Origin: Actinomycetes bacterium
GTDB lineage: Bacteria > Actinomycetota > Acidimicrobiia > Acidimicrobiales > RAAP-2
Length of the DNA: 37,362 nucleotides
Assembly: GCA_021807655.1 (NCBI GenBank)
Contig: JAKBCT010000005.1
Location: forward strand, 1-37,362
Direction of reading: 5' to 3'
The notes under the pieces are model-generated. The model did not search any database. It was not told where the DNA came from and saw nothing but the letters and a program-made list of their open reading frames with translations. Positions 14,206 through 22,311 of the stretch are shown piece by piece (the first letter of the stretch is position 1; each line of letters opens with the position of its first letter). The position numbers were made by a program, and so were the translations under genes.

Positions 14206-15768
14206 TCAAGGGTAGTTGTCGGGCAGGTCGTTGAGATACAGCACCGCGTCGCCGGTGACCAAATTCTCGCGAACCCACGCCACGGCCTGCTCGCGACGGT
14301 CAAAACGTCGCGGTGGCTGCTCGTAGCCGACCGCCAGCGCCAGCGCGTTGGTCCGTCCAACCACGACGAGCTCGACGCCGAGATTGCGTGCGCGGCGCGC
14401 CAAGGTCAGGTTCTGGCCGTACTGGTCACGTCCGAGCTCAATCATCCCAGGAGTGACCAGCACTCGGCGTCCCGATATCTCGAGACCCATCAACACCTCG
14501 AGGGCCGCCGCGGCGCTCGCCGGGTTCGCGTTGAACGTGTCGTCAATCACCGAGACACCCGATGGTGCGGTCACGACGTTGGCTCGATTCGCGACCGCCG
14601 TGACCCCGCCAACGCGCCCCAGAACCTCGCGCGCATCGGCGCCGAGCTCGATGGCCGTCGCGATCGCGATCGCGAGGTTGCTCGGCTGGACACCGACGGC
14701 GGCCGGTTGCCTCGACACCTCGACGCCGTCCAGTACGACGGACCACTGCGACCCGTCACGCACCACGCGCACCCGGGCGTCCTCGGACGACGATCCGGCG
14801 AGCACGACCCGCTTACCCGACGACTCGAGACGACCGACCCAGCGACGTAACCGCTCGTCGTCGGCGTTGAGCACGACCACGGAGGCCCGCTCGGTGATCT
14901 CGAACTTGGCGGCGTCGATCACGTCGAGGGTCCCCATGCGTTCGAGATGGACGGGCCCGATGGCGGTGACCGCCGCGATCGTCGGCGGGCACCAGTCGCA
15001 CATCGATCGAATCTCGCCGGGACCGAAGGTACCCATTTCCGCTATGAATACCGAGGTTCCGTCACTGAGGTTCTCATTGATGGCCCGCGACAGTCCCGCG
15101 CGGTTGTTGAAACTGCGTGGCGAGGCCACGACCGGTCCGGCCAGCAGCTGGGCGAGGTGGTTCTTCGTCGACGTCTTGCCGTACGAGCCGGTGATACCGA
15201 CGACGGTCGGCGCCACGCGCGCCAAGCGTTCTTTCGCCCGCTCCACGTATTCGCGCGCGCGCCGCTCCTCGTAGGGTCCCAACAGCCGCGTCGCCAGGTC
15301 CAGGAGCACCGGCACCGCCCACACGACGATCACCGCGCCGAGCCACGGCTGGGGCGTCAGCGTACCGAGCAGACCAATAGCGAGGGCCATCACACTCGCC
15401 ACGACCGCAATGGTCGTCGAGCGTCGCGTCCAACGAAGGGCACCGGTGCGGCCACGTAGGGAGAGTCCCGTCGGGCACAACCAGCCGTAGAGGATCGAGT
15501 CGGCCACCAGGACCGCGGGGTTCGCGAGCAACAGTCCAACGACCAGGCCGAGGAAGAGCACGTGACTGAGCGTGAGGGGTCGATGGAGGTTCCGACCTTG
15601 CGGCGACGACGCCGAACCCACCTGCGGCGAGGTCCAGCGCCCGAGGAACCGCGCCAGCGACGCCGCGACGTAGTGCTCGCGCTGGAGTACGCGTAGCCAC
15701 CTGACCAACTGGGCGGTGTACGCGCCGACCACGGCGAGCGACGCCAGGACCGTGAGCGCGACCGTCAT
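14206..15768 (-). CDS. membrane-embedded MurF-like Mur ligase
   Basis: A 520-residue protein with about four transmembrane helices in the first 165 residues (about 3-20, 66-90, 117-137, 141-161), followed by a Mur ligase core. The ATP loop GITGSYGKTSTKNH is at about residue 191, then SFNNRAGLSRAINENL and AEMGTFGPGEI, and VIDDTFNANPASAAAALEVL, which is the MurF signature. The normal N-terminal uridine-diphosphate-binding domain is absent; the membrane part takes its place. It therefore probably acts on a membrane-borne or carrier-linked substrate, with D-Ala-D-Ala from the next gene as the likely donor. Its start overlaps the hydrolase gene stop by 4 nt. The exact reaction is unknown. Confidence 0.85.
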   Translation of the reverse strand: MTVALTVLASLAVVGAYTAQLVRWLRVLQREHYVAASLARFLGRWTSPQVGSASSPQGRNLHRPLTLSHVLFLGLVVGLLLANPAVLVADSILYGWLCPTGLSLRGRTGALRWTRRSTTIAVVASVMALAIGLLGTLTPQPWLGAVIVVWAVPVLLDLATRLLGPYEERRAREYVERAKERLARVAPTVVGITGSYGKTSTKNHLAQLLAGPVVASPRSFNNRAGLSRAINENLSDGTSVFIAEMGTFGPGEIRSMCDWCPPTIAAVTAIGPVHLERMGTLDVIDAAKFEITERASVVVLNADDERLRRWVGRLESSGKRVVLAGSSSEDARVRVVRDGSQWSVVLDGVEVSRQPAAVGVQPSNLAIAIATAIELGADAREVLGRVGGVTAVANRANVVTAPSGVSVIDDTFNANPASAAAALEVLMGLEISGRRVLVTPGMIELGRDQYGQNLTLARRARNLGVELVVVGRTNALALAVGYEQPPRRFDRREQAVAWVRENLVTGDAVLYLNDLPDNYP

Positions 15769-16523
15769 CGGGCCAACTCGACGATGAGATCGGCCAAAGA
15801 CGACGCTGCCTCGTTGGGGACAAAGTGCCCCACGTCGGCGAGAACCCGCAGTCGTCGCGCGTCGACGTCGGGAACCGCCAGCAGTTCGTTGGCGCGCTCA
15901 GCGACCGCGACGGGCACGACCGTGTCCAGCTGACCCCACAGAAAGACGATCGGAACCTCGATGCGCGCCAACTCTTGCTCATAGCCCTCGGCCACGGTGG
16001 CCACGAGAACCTCGCGGATGATACCCGTGGCCGCTCGATAGTCCGTCGAACCGTACCGGTGTCGCGCCGCCTCGAGTCGCTCCTCGGAGAGCCAGCCGCG
16101 CTGGTGCAGCCAGCGGATGATTCGGTACGCCAGCGGTGAGCGCACGTCGACGGGGCTGCGAAGCAGCGGGGTCCCACTCACAATCACGCTCGTCACGAGT
16201 TCGGGGTGGTCCGCCGCGATCACCGTGGCGACGCGACCGCCGAAGGAGTGGCCCGCAAGGACGACCGGCCGGCCGAGTTCTGCGAGTACCGGCGCGACCA
16301 TTGACGCGTAAAACCGCGCACCCCCCGCGACCGATGGGGGTGGTGAGGATCCAAACCCCGGAAGGTCAAGGGCCAACGACGATACCCCCACGCGCGACAA
16401 CAGTTCTTGAACCGCGGCAAAATCCCGACCCCGTCGGGCCCAACCGTGAAGGAACACCACGTCGACGGGGCCATCGCCGGCGACCTCGCCGAACATGGTC
16501 CCGTCACCGAAGGTCCGCAGCAC
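15765..16523 (-). CDS. alpha/beta hydrolase
   Basis: A 252-residue alpha/beta hydrolase with an intact triad: oxyanion HGW (residues 26-28), nucleophile Ser93 in AGHSFGGRV, Asp in LWGQLDTVVP (about residue 206) and His in VGHFVPNE (about residue 236). It has no signal peptide, so it is cytosolic. It is the first gene of the operon with the membrane Mur ligase and ddl. Its start, GTG 16523, has a -10 box 6 nt upstream. Substrate unknown; a role in cell-wall precursor or ester turnover is a guess from context. Confidence 0.85.
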   Translation of the reverse strand: MLRTFGDGTMFGEVAGDGPVDVVFLHGWARRGRDFAAVQELLSRVGVSSLALDLPGFGSSPPPSVAGGARFYASMVAPVLAELGRPVVLAGHSFGGRVATVIAADHPELVTSVIVSGTPLLRSPVDVRSPLAYRIIRWLHQRGWLSEERLEAARHRYGSTDYRAATGIIREVLVATVAEGYEQELARIEVPIVFLWGQLDTVVPVAVAERANELLAVPDVDARRLRVLADVGHFVPNEAASSLADLIVELAR

Positions 16524-16529
16524 CCCCCA

Positions 16530-16535
16530 AGGTTA
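16530..16535 (-). promoter_or_regulatory. leaderless -10 box of the hydrolase/Mur/ddl operon
   Basis: TAACCT on the minus strand, ending 6 nt before GTG 16523. It shares a 56-nt intergenic region with the divergent helicase promoter. Confidence 0.5.
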
Positions 16536-16567
16536 CCGAGGCGCGGCGCCGAGCCAGCGATGACCGG

Positions 16568-16573
16568 TAGCGT
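16568..16573 (+). promoter_or_regulatory. leaderless -10 box of the helicase operon
   Basis: TAGCGT ends 6 nt before GTG 16580. Confidence 0.5.
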
Positions 16574-16579
16574 CTGTTC

Positions 16580-18199
16580 GTGAGCGACGGCACCGAGTTC
16601 TCCACCGACCTGCTGGTGGGCCTGACCCCCGAGCAGCGCGAGGCCGTCACCTCTAACGCTCGCCGCTTGCTCGTGCGGGCCACCGCCGGCTCGGGCAAGA
16701 CCCACGTGCTCACGTTGCGGATCCAACGCCGGATCACCCAGGGCGACTACAGCCCTGACCAGGTACTGGCCATGACGTTCACCCGTAAGGCCGGCGACGA
16801 ACTTCGACGACGCCTTTACGCGTCGGGTATCCGCGACGTGCGGGCCGGAACGTTCCACCGGGCCGCGCTCACTATCGTGAACCAGTTTCGACGCGACAGC
16901 GGTCGACCGCCCGTCGTGCTCGAGACCAGTCGGCGCCGGCTGGTGGGTGCACTCGCCGCGCAGCTCGCCGACTCAGGCGTCGTTCGTCTCGACGACTGGC
17001 AGCTCCCCCGGCTCGAGCTCGAGATCGGCTGGGCACTCAGTCAGGGATTGAGCGGCGGCACCTACATCCGTCAGGCTCGGCGTCACCATCGCGAATCCCC
17101 CCTGCCGGCCGCGACCTTCGCCGACGTGCTCGATCGCTACGTCGGGCTCTGTCACAGTCGCGGCGTGCTCGACTTCGACCTCCTATTGAGCGAAGCCATC
17201 GCGCTGCTACGCAACGAACCCGCCGTGCGCGCGGCGTTTCGCCATCGCACGCCGTCGCTCTACGTCGATGAAGCCCAGGACATGAATCCCCTGCAATTCA
17301 TGCTCTTGCGCGAGATGGCCGGTGAGGACCCCGACCTGTTCAGTGTCGGCGACCCGAACCAGTCGATCTACGGGTTCAACGGAGCGAGCCCCCACCTGCT
17401 CGGCGAACTCGTCAACACCTGGCCCGATACCGTGGTACTCGACCTGACCCGCAACCATCGCTCGACGGCGAGGATCGTGGCGGTAGCGAACACGCTGCTC
17501 GAGGAGGGCGCCCGCGGCATCGTCCCGGCGCGCGACGACGGCCCCACGCCACTCGTTCGGGCCTACAACACCGACGACGAGGAAGCTCATCACGTCGCCA
17601 CGTGGCTACGGGTGACGCACCGCCCCGGCACGTCGTGGCGCTCGATGGCCGTCTTGGCGCGCACCAACGCCCAGCTCGACGTCGTGGCGGGAGCACTCGA
17701 GGCGGCCTCGATCCCAATCGAGCGACGCGGCCCTGATCATTCGCCCGCCTCGGACCTCTTCGTGCCATTGGATCAGGGACGCCGCGCCGAGCACGACGCG
17801 CCCGACGCGGTTGCCCTTTCGACGATCCACCGGGCCAAGGGACTCGAGTTTGAGCACGTCGCAGTGGTCGGGTGGGCTGAGGGACTGCTGCCCAACTACA
17901 ACGCCACCACCGAGGTCCAGCTCGGTGAGGAGCAACGCCTGGCCTACGTGGCGATCAGCCGCGCCGAGCTCTCGCTGCTGCTCACGTGGAGTCGGGGACG
18001 CAACGATCCGCGGTACCCGGATCGAGCCCCGTCACGCTACCTGGCACCCATTGAGCGCGTCATCGCCGAAATCAATCGCCGGGACGCGCCCCTCACCGGT
18101 GACGCGCGCCGGGCCCGCCTGGCGGCTATCCGCCGTGATCTCGCCGCCGCAACCGACGAAGTAGCGTGGCCAACTGATGGGCGAACAAGCACTTCGTGA
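16580..18199 (+). CDS. compact UvrD/PcrA-like superfamily 1 DNA helicase
   Basis: A 539-residue SF1A helicase, shorter than the usual UvrD of 650-750 residues. Motifs in order: Q motif LTPEQREAV, I ATAGSGKTHV, Ia MTFTRKAGDELRRRL, Ib GTFHRAA, II YVDEAQDMNPLQ, III VGDPNQSIYGFNGA, IV RNHRST, V LSTIHRAKGLEFEHVAVV, VI AYVAISRAELSLLL. All are intact, so it should be an active 3'-5' ssDNA translocase. The shortening is mainly between motifs IV and V, where a full 2B region would sit, and there is no C-terminal HRDC domain as in mycobacterial UvrD2. It overlaps the oxidase gene by 23 nt. A repair role is expected. Confidence 0.88.
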   Translation: MSDGTEFSTDLLVGLTPEQREAVTSNARRLLVRATAGSGKTHVLTLRIQRRITQGDYSPDQVLAMTFTRKAGDELRRRLYASGIRDVRAGTFHRAALTIVNQFRRDSGRPPVVLETSRRRLVGALAAQLADSGVVRLDDWQLPRLELEIGWALSQGLSGGTYIRQARRHHRESPLPAATFADVLDRYVGLCHSRGVLDFDLLLSEAIALLRNEPAVRAAFRHRTPSLYVDEAQDMNPLQFMLLREMAGEDPDLFSVGDPNQSIYGFNGASPHLLGELVNTWPDTVVLDLTRNHRSTARIVAVANTLLEEGARGIVPARDDGPTPLVRAYNTDDEEAHHVATWLRVTHRPGTSWRSMAVLARTNAQLDVVAGALEAASIPIERRGPDHSPASDLFVPLDQGRRAEHDAPDAVALSTIHRAKGLEFEHVAVVGWAEGLLPNYNATTEVQLGEEQRLAYVAISRAELSLLLTWSRGRNDPRYPDRAPSRYLAPIERVIAEINRRDAPLTGDARRARLAAIRRDLAAATDEVAWPTDGRTSTS

Positions 18200-19571
18200 A
18201 GCACTGACCTCGCTGCTCGGCGACGGCGGGGTCACGTTCAGCCCGCACCACAACCCCGACGACCTCCACGACGAGACGCTCCACCCTGATCACGTCGAAC
18301 CCTTCGCAGTCGCCTTTCCCCGTACGACCGAGGACGTCGCGGCCATCGCGCGCCTCGCCAGCCTTCACCACGTGCCGATCACGCCACGCGGCTCGGGCAC
18401 GGGTCTGTCAGGAGGCGCGACACCGGTCAAGGACGGAATCGTCGTCAGTTTCGCCAAGATGAACGCCATCGGCTCGATCGATGTTCGCGACCACGTCGTC
18501 GTCGTCCAGCCCGGGGTGACCCTGCGCGAGCTCGACGAAGCGCTCGCACCACTCGGACTGCGCTACCCGGTCTACCCCGGTGAAACATCCGGTTCCCTCG
18601 GCGGCAATGTCAACACCAACGCCGGTGGCATGCGAGCCGTTCGCCACGGGGTCACGCGACAGCACGTCCTCGGGCTCGAACTCGTGCTCGTCGACGGCAC
18701 GGTCATGCGCGTTGGCGGACCCGTGATGAAGTCGTCGACGGGCTATGACCTGACCCAGTTGATCGTCGGCAGTGAGGGGACCCTCGCGATGGTGACCGAG
18801 GTCACACTTCGACTCTCACCGCGCTTCGCGCACACCGCCACCGTGCTCGTTCCCTTCGCCGACCTGGGCGACGTCACGCGCGTCGTACCCCAGATCGTGG
18901 CGTCCGGCCTCGAACCGTCGATACTGGAATACGTCGACCTACTCACGATGGCGGCGATCACGCAGGCCTCCAGCCTCGAACTCGGCGTCGCCACCGAGAT
19001 TCAGAATCGCACGTCGGCCTACCTCGTCATCGTGCTCGAGACCCGCACGTCGGCTCAGCTCGACAACGACCTCGCCGATCTCGCGGATCTGGTCGCCGCG
19101 GCCGGCGCCCTCGACGTCTACGTACTGCCCGGCGGTGCCGCCGCGAGACTCATCGAGGCCCGCGAACGGGTCTTCTGGGTGGCGAAGGCCGCGGGCGCGA
19201 ACGAGATCATCGACGTCGTCGTGCCTCGATCTCGGGTCCCGGAGTTTCTCGACCGCGCCAACGTGCTCGGCGAACGCTACGGCGCTTTCGTCGCCGGTTG
19301 CGGCCACGTCGGCGACGGTAACGTCCACCTGTCGATCTATCAGAACGACGATGAGCGACGCGGGGCGATGCTGCACGAACTCTTCGCCGCCGGTCTCGAG
19401 CTCGGCGGACAGATCTCGGGCGAGCACGGTATCGGTCGCGACAAGCAGGCGGCCTTCCTCGCGCTCAGCGACCCCAACGTGCTGGCCCTGCAGCGACGGC
19501 TCAAGAGCGCCTTTGACCCGTCGGGACTCTTGAATCCCTTCCGACTCCTCGACGACCGGATCCGGTCGTGA
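18177..19571 (+). CDS. FAD-linked 2-hydroxyacid oxidase/dehydrogenase (GlcD-type)
   Basis: A 464-residue flavoprotein of the VAO/PCMH family, closest in layout to the glycolate oxidase GlcD subunit and D-lactate dehydrogenases. The FAD-binding motif is PITPRGSGTGLSGGATPVK (about residues 65-83), with NTNAGGMRAVRHG and GSEGTLAMVTEVTLRL in the same domain. The C-terminal domain carries the metal and substrate motifs GCGHVGDGNVHLSIY and SGEHGIGRDK. It would oxidise a D-2-hydroxyacid to a 2-oxoacid. It overlaps the helicase upstream by 23 nt and the ThDP enzyme downstream by 4 nt, with no Shine-Dalgarno, so it is probably translationally coupled. The next enzyme may use its product. Confidence 0.88.
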   Translation: MGEQALREALTSLLGDGGVTFSPHHNPDDLHDETLHPDHVEPFAVAFPRTTEDVAAIARLASLHHVPITPRGSGTGLSGGATPVKDGIVVSFAKMNAIGSIDVRDHVVVVQPGVTLRELDEALAPLGLRYPVYPGETSGSLGGNVNTNAGGMRAVRHGVTRQHVLGLELVLVDGTVMRVGGPVMKSSTGYDLTQLIVGSEGTLAMVTEVTLRLSPRFAHTATVLVPFADLGDVTRVVPQIVASGLEPSILEYVDLLTMAAITQASSLELGVATEIQNRTSAYLVIVLETRTSAQLDNDLADLADLVAAAGALDVYVLPGGAAARLIEARERVFWVAKAAGANEIIDVVVPRSRVPEFLDRANVLGERYGAFVAGCGHVGDGNVHLSIYQNDDERRGAMLHELFAAGLELGGQISGEHGIGRDKQAAFLALSDPNVLALQRRLKSAFDPSGLLNPFRLLDDRIRS

Positions 19572-21121
19572 ACGGCGCGCACGCCCTGCTCGCGACGATG
19601 CGCGCCAACGGGGTCACCACGGTGTTCGCGAACCCCGGCACGTCGGAGATGCACTTCGTCGCAGCGTTGGATGACGTCACCGACGTGCGCGCCGTGCTCT
19701 GTCTCTTCGAAGGCGTGGCGACGGGGGCTGCCGACGGCTACGCGCGCGTGACCGGACGGGCGGCGGCGACACTGTTGCACCTCGGACCGGGACTCGCCAA
19801 CGGCTGGGCGAACCTGCATAACGCCCGACGGGCGCGCGTGCCGCTGCTCAACGTCATTGGCGACCACGCGACCTATCACGCTCGATACGACGCACCGCTT
19901 CAGAGTGACATAGCCGCCGTCGCGGGCGCACTCGAGGGCTCCGTTCACAACCCCCGCCGGCCCGACGACGTCGCCGGCGACACCGCGCGCGCCATCGGCG
20001 ACGCCTACGGTCCGCCGGGGCGCGTCGCCACCCTCATCCTGCCCGCCGACGTGTCGTGGGGCGAGCTCGCGACACCACCGACCTCGTGGCCCGTGGCCGC
20101 GACCCCTGACGCGACCGAAATCAACGAGGAGCTCCTCGACCTGGCCGCCGCGCGGCTGCGCACGACGCGATCGGCCATCTTTCTCGGGGGGGCGGCCACC
20201 ACGGCCGAACTGCTGGGTCTCGCCGAGCGGGTCGGCGCCGCGAGCGGCGCGAACGTGATGGTCGAGACCTTCCCCACCGCGATGGATCGCGGCGCGGGCG
20301 TCTTTCAGCCGGAGCGGCTCATCTACCTGAGCGAGTTCGCCGCCGCCCAGCTCGCCGAGCTCGAGACCCTCGTCCTGATCGGCGCGGACGAACCAGTCGG
20401 CTTTTTCGCCTACCCCGACGTGGCGAGCCGGCTCGTCGCGAAGGACTGTGAAGTACTCGCGCTGGCGCCGCCCGGCAGCGACGCCGGTGCGGCGCTCGCG
20501 GCGCTGGTTGATCTGCTCGACGCGCCCCGGGTCGCCGTCGCGAAGGGCCGCGCGCCCGAAGCACCGAGCGGTGCGCTGAACGCCCAGAGCCTCGCCGCCG
20601 CGATCGCCGCCACGCTTCCCGAGGGTGCGATCATCAGTGACGAGTCCAACACGAGTGGCATCCACCTCTACGGCGCGACCACTTACGCCGCACCGCACCG
20701 ACTCCTGACCCTCACCGGCGGCGCGATCGGCTTCGGACTGCCCGTCGCCGTTGGCGCGGCGGTCGGTTCGGGCGCCCGGGTAATCGCCCTCGAGTCGGAC
20801 GGCTCGATGATGTACACCATCCAAGCGCTGTGGACAATGGCCCGCGAGGGTCTCGACGTCACGGTCGTCGCCCTGTCCAACCACCGCTACGCCATCCTCG
20901 ACTTCGAACGCCAGCGGGTTGGCGTTACCGCTGTGGGCACCGCCAGCGAACGACTCTTCGCGTTGGACCAACCGACCATCGACCTCTGTAGCGTCGCGCG
21001 AGGGCTGGGCGTGCCCGCCACATTGGTCACCTCGGCCGACGAACTCGTCGACGCACTTCGTCGCTCCTACGCCACCCCCGGACCATCGTTCATCGAGGTA
21101 CCGCTGGCGTCAGCCTTCTGA
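19568..21121 (+). CDS. ThDP-dependent decarboxylase/acetolactate synthase-like enzyme
   Basis: A 517-residue ThDP enzyme. N-terminal PYR domain: VFANPGTSEMHFVAAL and LFEGVATGAADGYAR with the cofactor-activating Glu48, which excludes glyoxylate carboligase, where this Glu is Val. The middle domain is short. The C-terminal PP domain has GGAIGFGLPVAVGAAVG and the diphosphate motif ESDGSMMYTIQALWTMA, then SNHRYAI; the first residue of the usual GDGS motif is Ser here. The sequence fits the benzoylformate decarboxylase or IlvB-like group of unassigned function better than true acetolactate synthase. Starting at GTG 19568, it overlaps the oxidase gene by 4 nt. A 2-hydroxyacid to 2-oxoacid to aldehyde route is a reasonable inference. 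Confidence 0.85.
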   Translation: MNGAHALLATMRANGVTTVFANPGTSEMHFVAALDDVTDVRAVLCLFEGVATGAADGYARVTGRAAATLLHLGPGLANGWANLHNARRARVPLLNVIGDHATYHARYDAPLQSDIAAVAGALEGSVHNPRRPDDVAGDTARAIGDAYGPPGRVATLILPADVSWGELATPPTSWPVAATPDATEINEELLDLAAARLRTTRSAIFLGGAATTAELLGLAERVGAASGANVMVETFPTAMDRGAGVFQPERLIYLSEFAAAQLAELETLVLIGADEPVGFFAYPDVASRLVAKDCEVLALAPPGSDAGAALAALVDLLDAPRVAVAKGRAPEAPSGALNAQSLAAAIAATLPEGAIISDESNTSGIHLYGATTYAAPHRLLTLTGGAIGFGLPVAVGAAVGSGARVIALESDGSMMYTIQALWTMAREGLDVTVVALSNHRYAILDFERQRVGVTAVGTASERLFALDQPTIDLCSVARGLGVPATLVTSADELVDALRRSYATPGPSFIEVPLASAF

Positions 21122-21880
21122 GGCGACGTCGAACTCGGCGACCACCGGGGCGTGGTCTGATGGCTTTTCTCCTTTGCGCGCGTCACGATCGACGTAGCCG
21201 GCGGTTGCCGCACGGTTCAGCGACTCGTCAACGAGCAGCAGGTCGATGCGTAGTCCGTGATTCAGATGGAATGAGCCGCCGCGATAGTCCCACCACGAGT
21301 ACGCCGGCTCGTTCGGGTGCAGTACGCGGATGAGGTCGACCAGACCCGTCGACTCGATCGCGCGGATGGCCTCGCGTTCGGGGTCGCTGACGTGGGTCGC
21401 GCCGACGAAACTCGACGGGTCCCAGCAGTCAAGGTCCGTCGGTGCGACATTGAAATCGCCGCCGAGGACGAACGGACCCGCGCCACGGTTCGCCGCGAGC
21501 TCGCGCAGTCGGCCCAACCAGTCGAGTTTGTATCGGTAGTGGGGGTCCTCGAGAGACCGCCCGTTAGGGACGTAGCAGGAGTAGGCCCGCACACCGCCAC
21601 ACGTCGCTCCGATGATGCGCGCCTCGGGATCGTCGTCACCGAAGCCCCGCTGCACGTCAACCACGCCAACCCTCGAAAGGATCGCCACGCCGTTCCACTG
21701 TCCCTGGCCGTAGTGGGCGACGTCATAACCCAGTTGCGCGAACGCACCGACGGGAAACCGATCGTCGGTCGACTTGGTCTCTTGGACGAGGACCACGTCG
21801 GGACGCGCGGCCTGTAGCCACGACGTCAAGCGAGGCAGCCGCGCCGCGACCGAATTGACGTTCCAGGTGGCGACTTTCAC
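21110..21880 (-). CDS. xth: exodeoxyribonuclease III
   Basis: A 256-residue member of the exonuclease III/AP endonuclease family, which cuts at abasic sites and trims DNA 3' ends in base excision repair. Motifs: KVATWNVNSVAARLPRL (Asn7), VLVQETKSTD (catalytic Glu), YVPNGRSLEDPHYRYKLDWL, FVLGGDFNVAPTDLDCWDP and the C-terminal SDHAPVVAEF with catalytic Asp-His. All active-site residues are present. It is the last of four minus-strand genes; its ATG overlaps the fabZ-like stop by 4 nt. Its tail overlaps the convergent ThDP enzyme gene by 12 nt. Confidence 0.93.
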   Translation of the reverse strand: MKVATWNVNSVAARLPRLTSWLQAARPDVVLVQETKSTDDRFPVGAFAQLGYDVAHYGQGQWNGVAILSRVGVVDVQRGFGDDDPEARIIGATCGGVRAYSCYVPNGRSLEDPHYRYKLDWLGRLRELAANRGAGPFVLGGDFNVAPTDLDCWDPSSFVGATHVSDPEREAIRAIESTGLVDLIRVLHPNEPAYSWWDYRGGSFHLNHGLRIDLLLVDESLNRAATAGYVDRDARKGEKPSDHAPVVAEFDVASEG

Positions 21881-22311
21881 GTCACGTCAGCGAGCACGAA
21901 GAGAAGGTCCGCCTCGGCGGCGACCTCGCCACCGACTGACGCCACGCCGTGACCCTTGCCCGCCCGCGCCGAGAGGCGGGTCATCTCGCAGTAGAGCGTC
22001 ACCGTGTCGCCGGGGATCACCTGACGACGGAACCGAGCGTGTTCGACGCCACCGAACAGGGGTAGGCGCCCGCGGTATCGTTCGTCGGCCAGCACCGCGA
22101 CCCCGCCGCACTGGGCGAGGGACTCGAGCAAGAGCACGCCGGGCGTGGTGGGGCGACCCGGGAAATGTCCCGGAAAGAACCACTCGTCACCGCGCAGCGT
22201 CCACGTGCCGGTCGCGTGATGGCCGGGCTCGATCTCGAGCAGCTGATCGAGCAGCAAGAAGGGCTCGCGGTGCGGCAGCCAGTCCCGGGGGTTGAGCGAG
22301 AGGTCGTTCAC
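21877..22311 (-). CDS. fabZ: FabZ-like 3-hydroxyacyl-ACP dehydratase
   Basis: A 144-residue hot-dog fold protein. It has LPHREPFLLLDQL at the start, the catalytic His49 in FPGHFPGRPTTPGV and Glu63 in LLLESLAQCGG, and the KGHGVASVGGEVAAEADLLF C-terminal strands. These are the FabZ hallmarks, so it should dehydrate beta-hydroxyacyl-ACP in fatty acid elongation. It is not in a fatty acid synthase operon but sits in the kgd set, with 4-nt overlaps on both sides, so a role on another acyl thioester is possible. Confidence 0.87.
   Translation of the reverse strand: MNDLSLNPRDWLPHREPFLLLDQLLEIEPGHHATGTWTLRGDEWFFPGHFPGRPTTPGVLLLESLAQCGGVAVLADERYRGRLPLFGGVEHARFRRQVIPGDTVTLYCEMTRLSARAGKGHGVASVGGEVAAEADLLFVLADVT

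Noticed and set aside
19340..20971. A 543-residue open frame on the minus strand
   Set aside because: It is antisense to the oxidase and ThDP enzyme genes, very rich in Arg and Gly, and has no motif or start signal.
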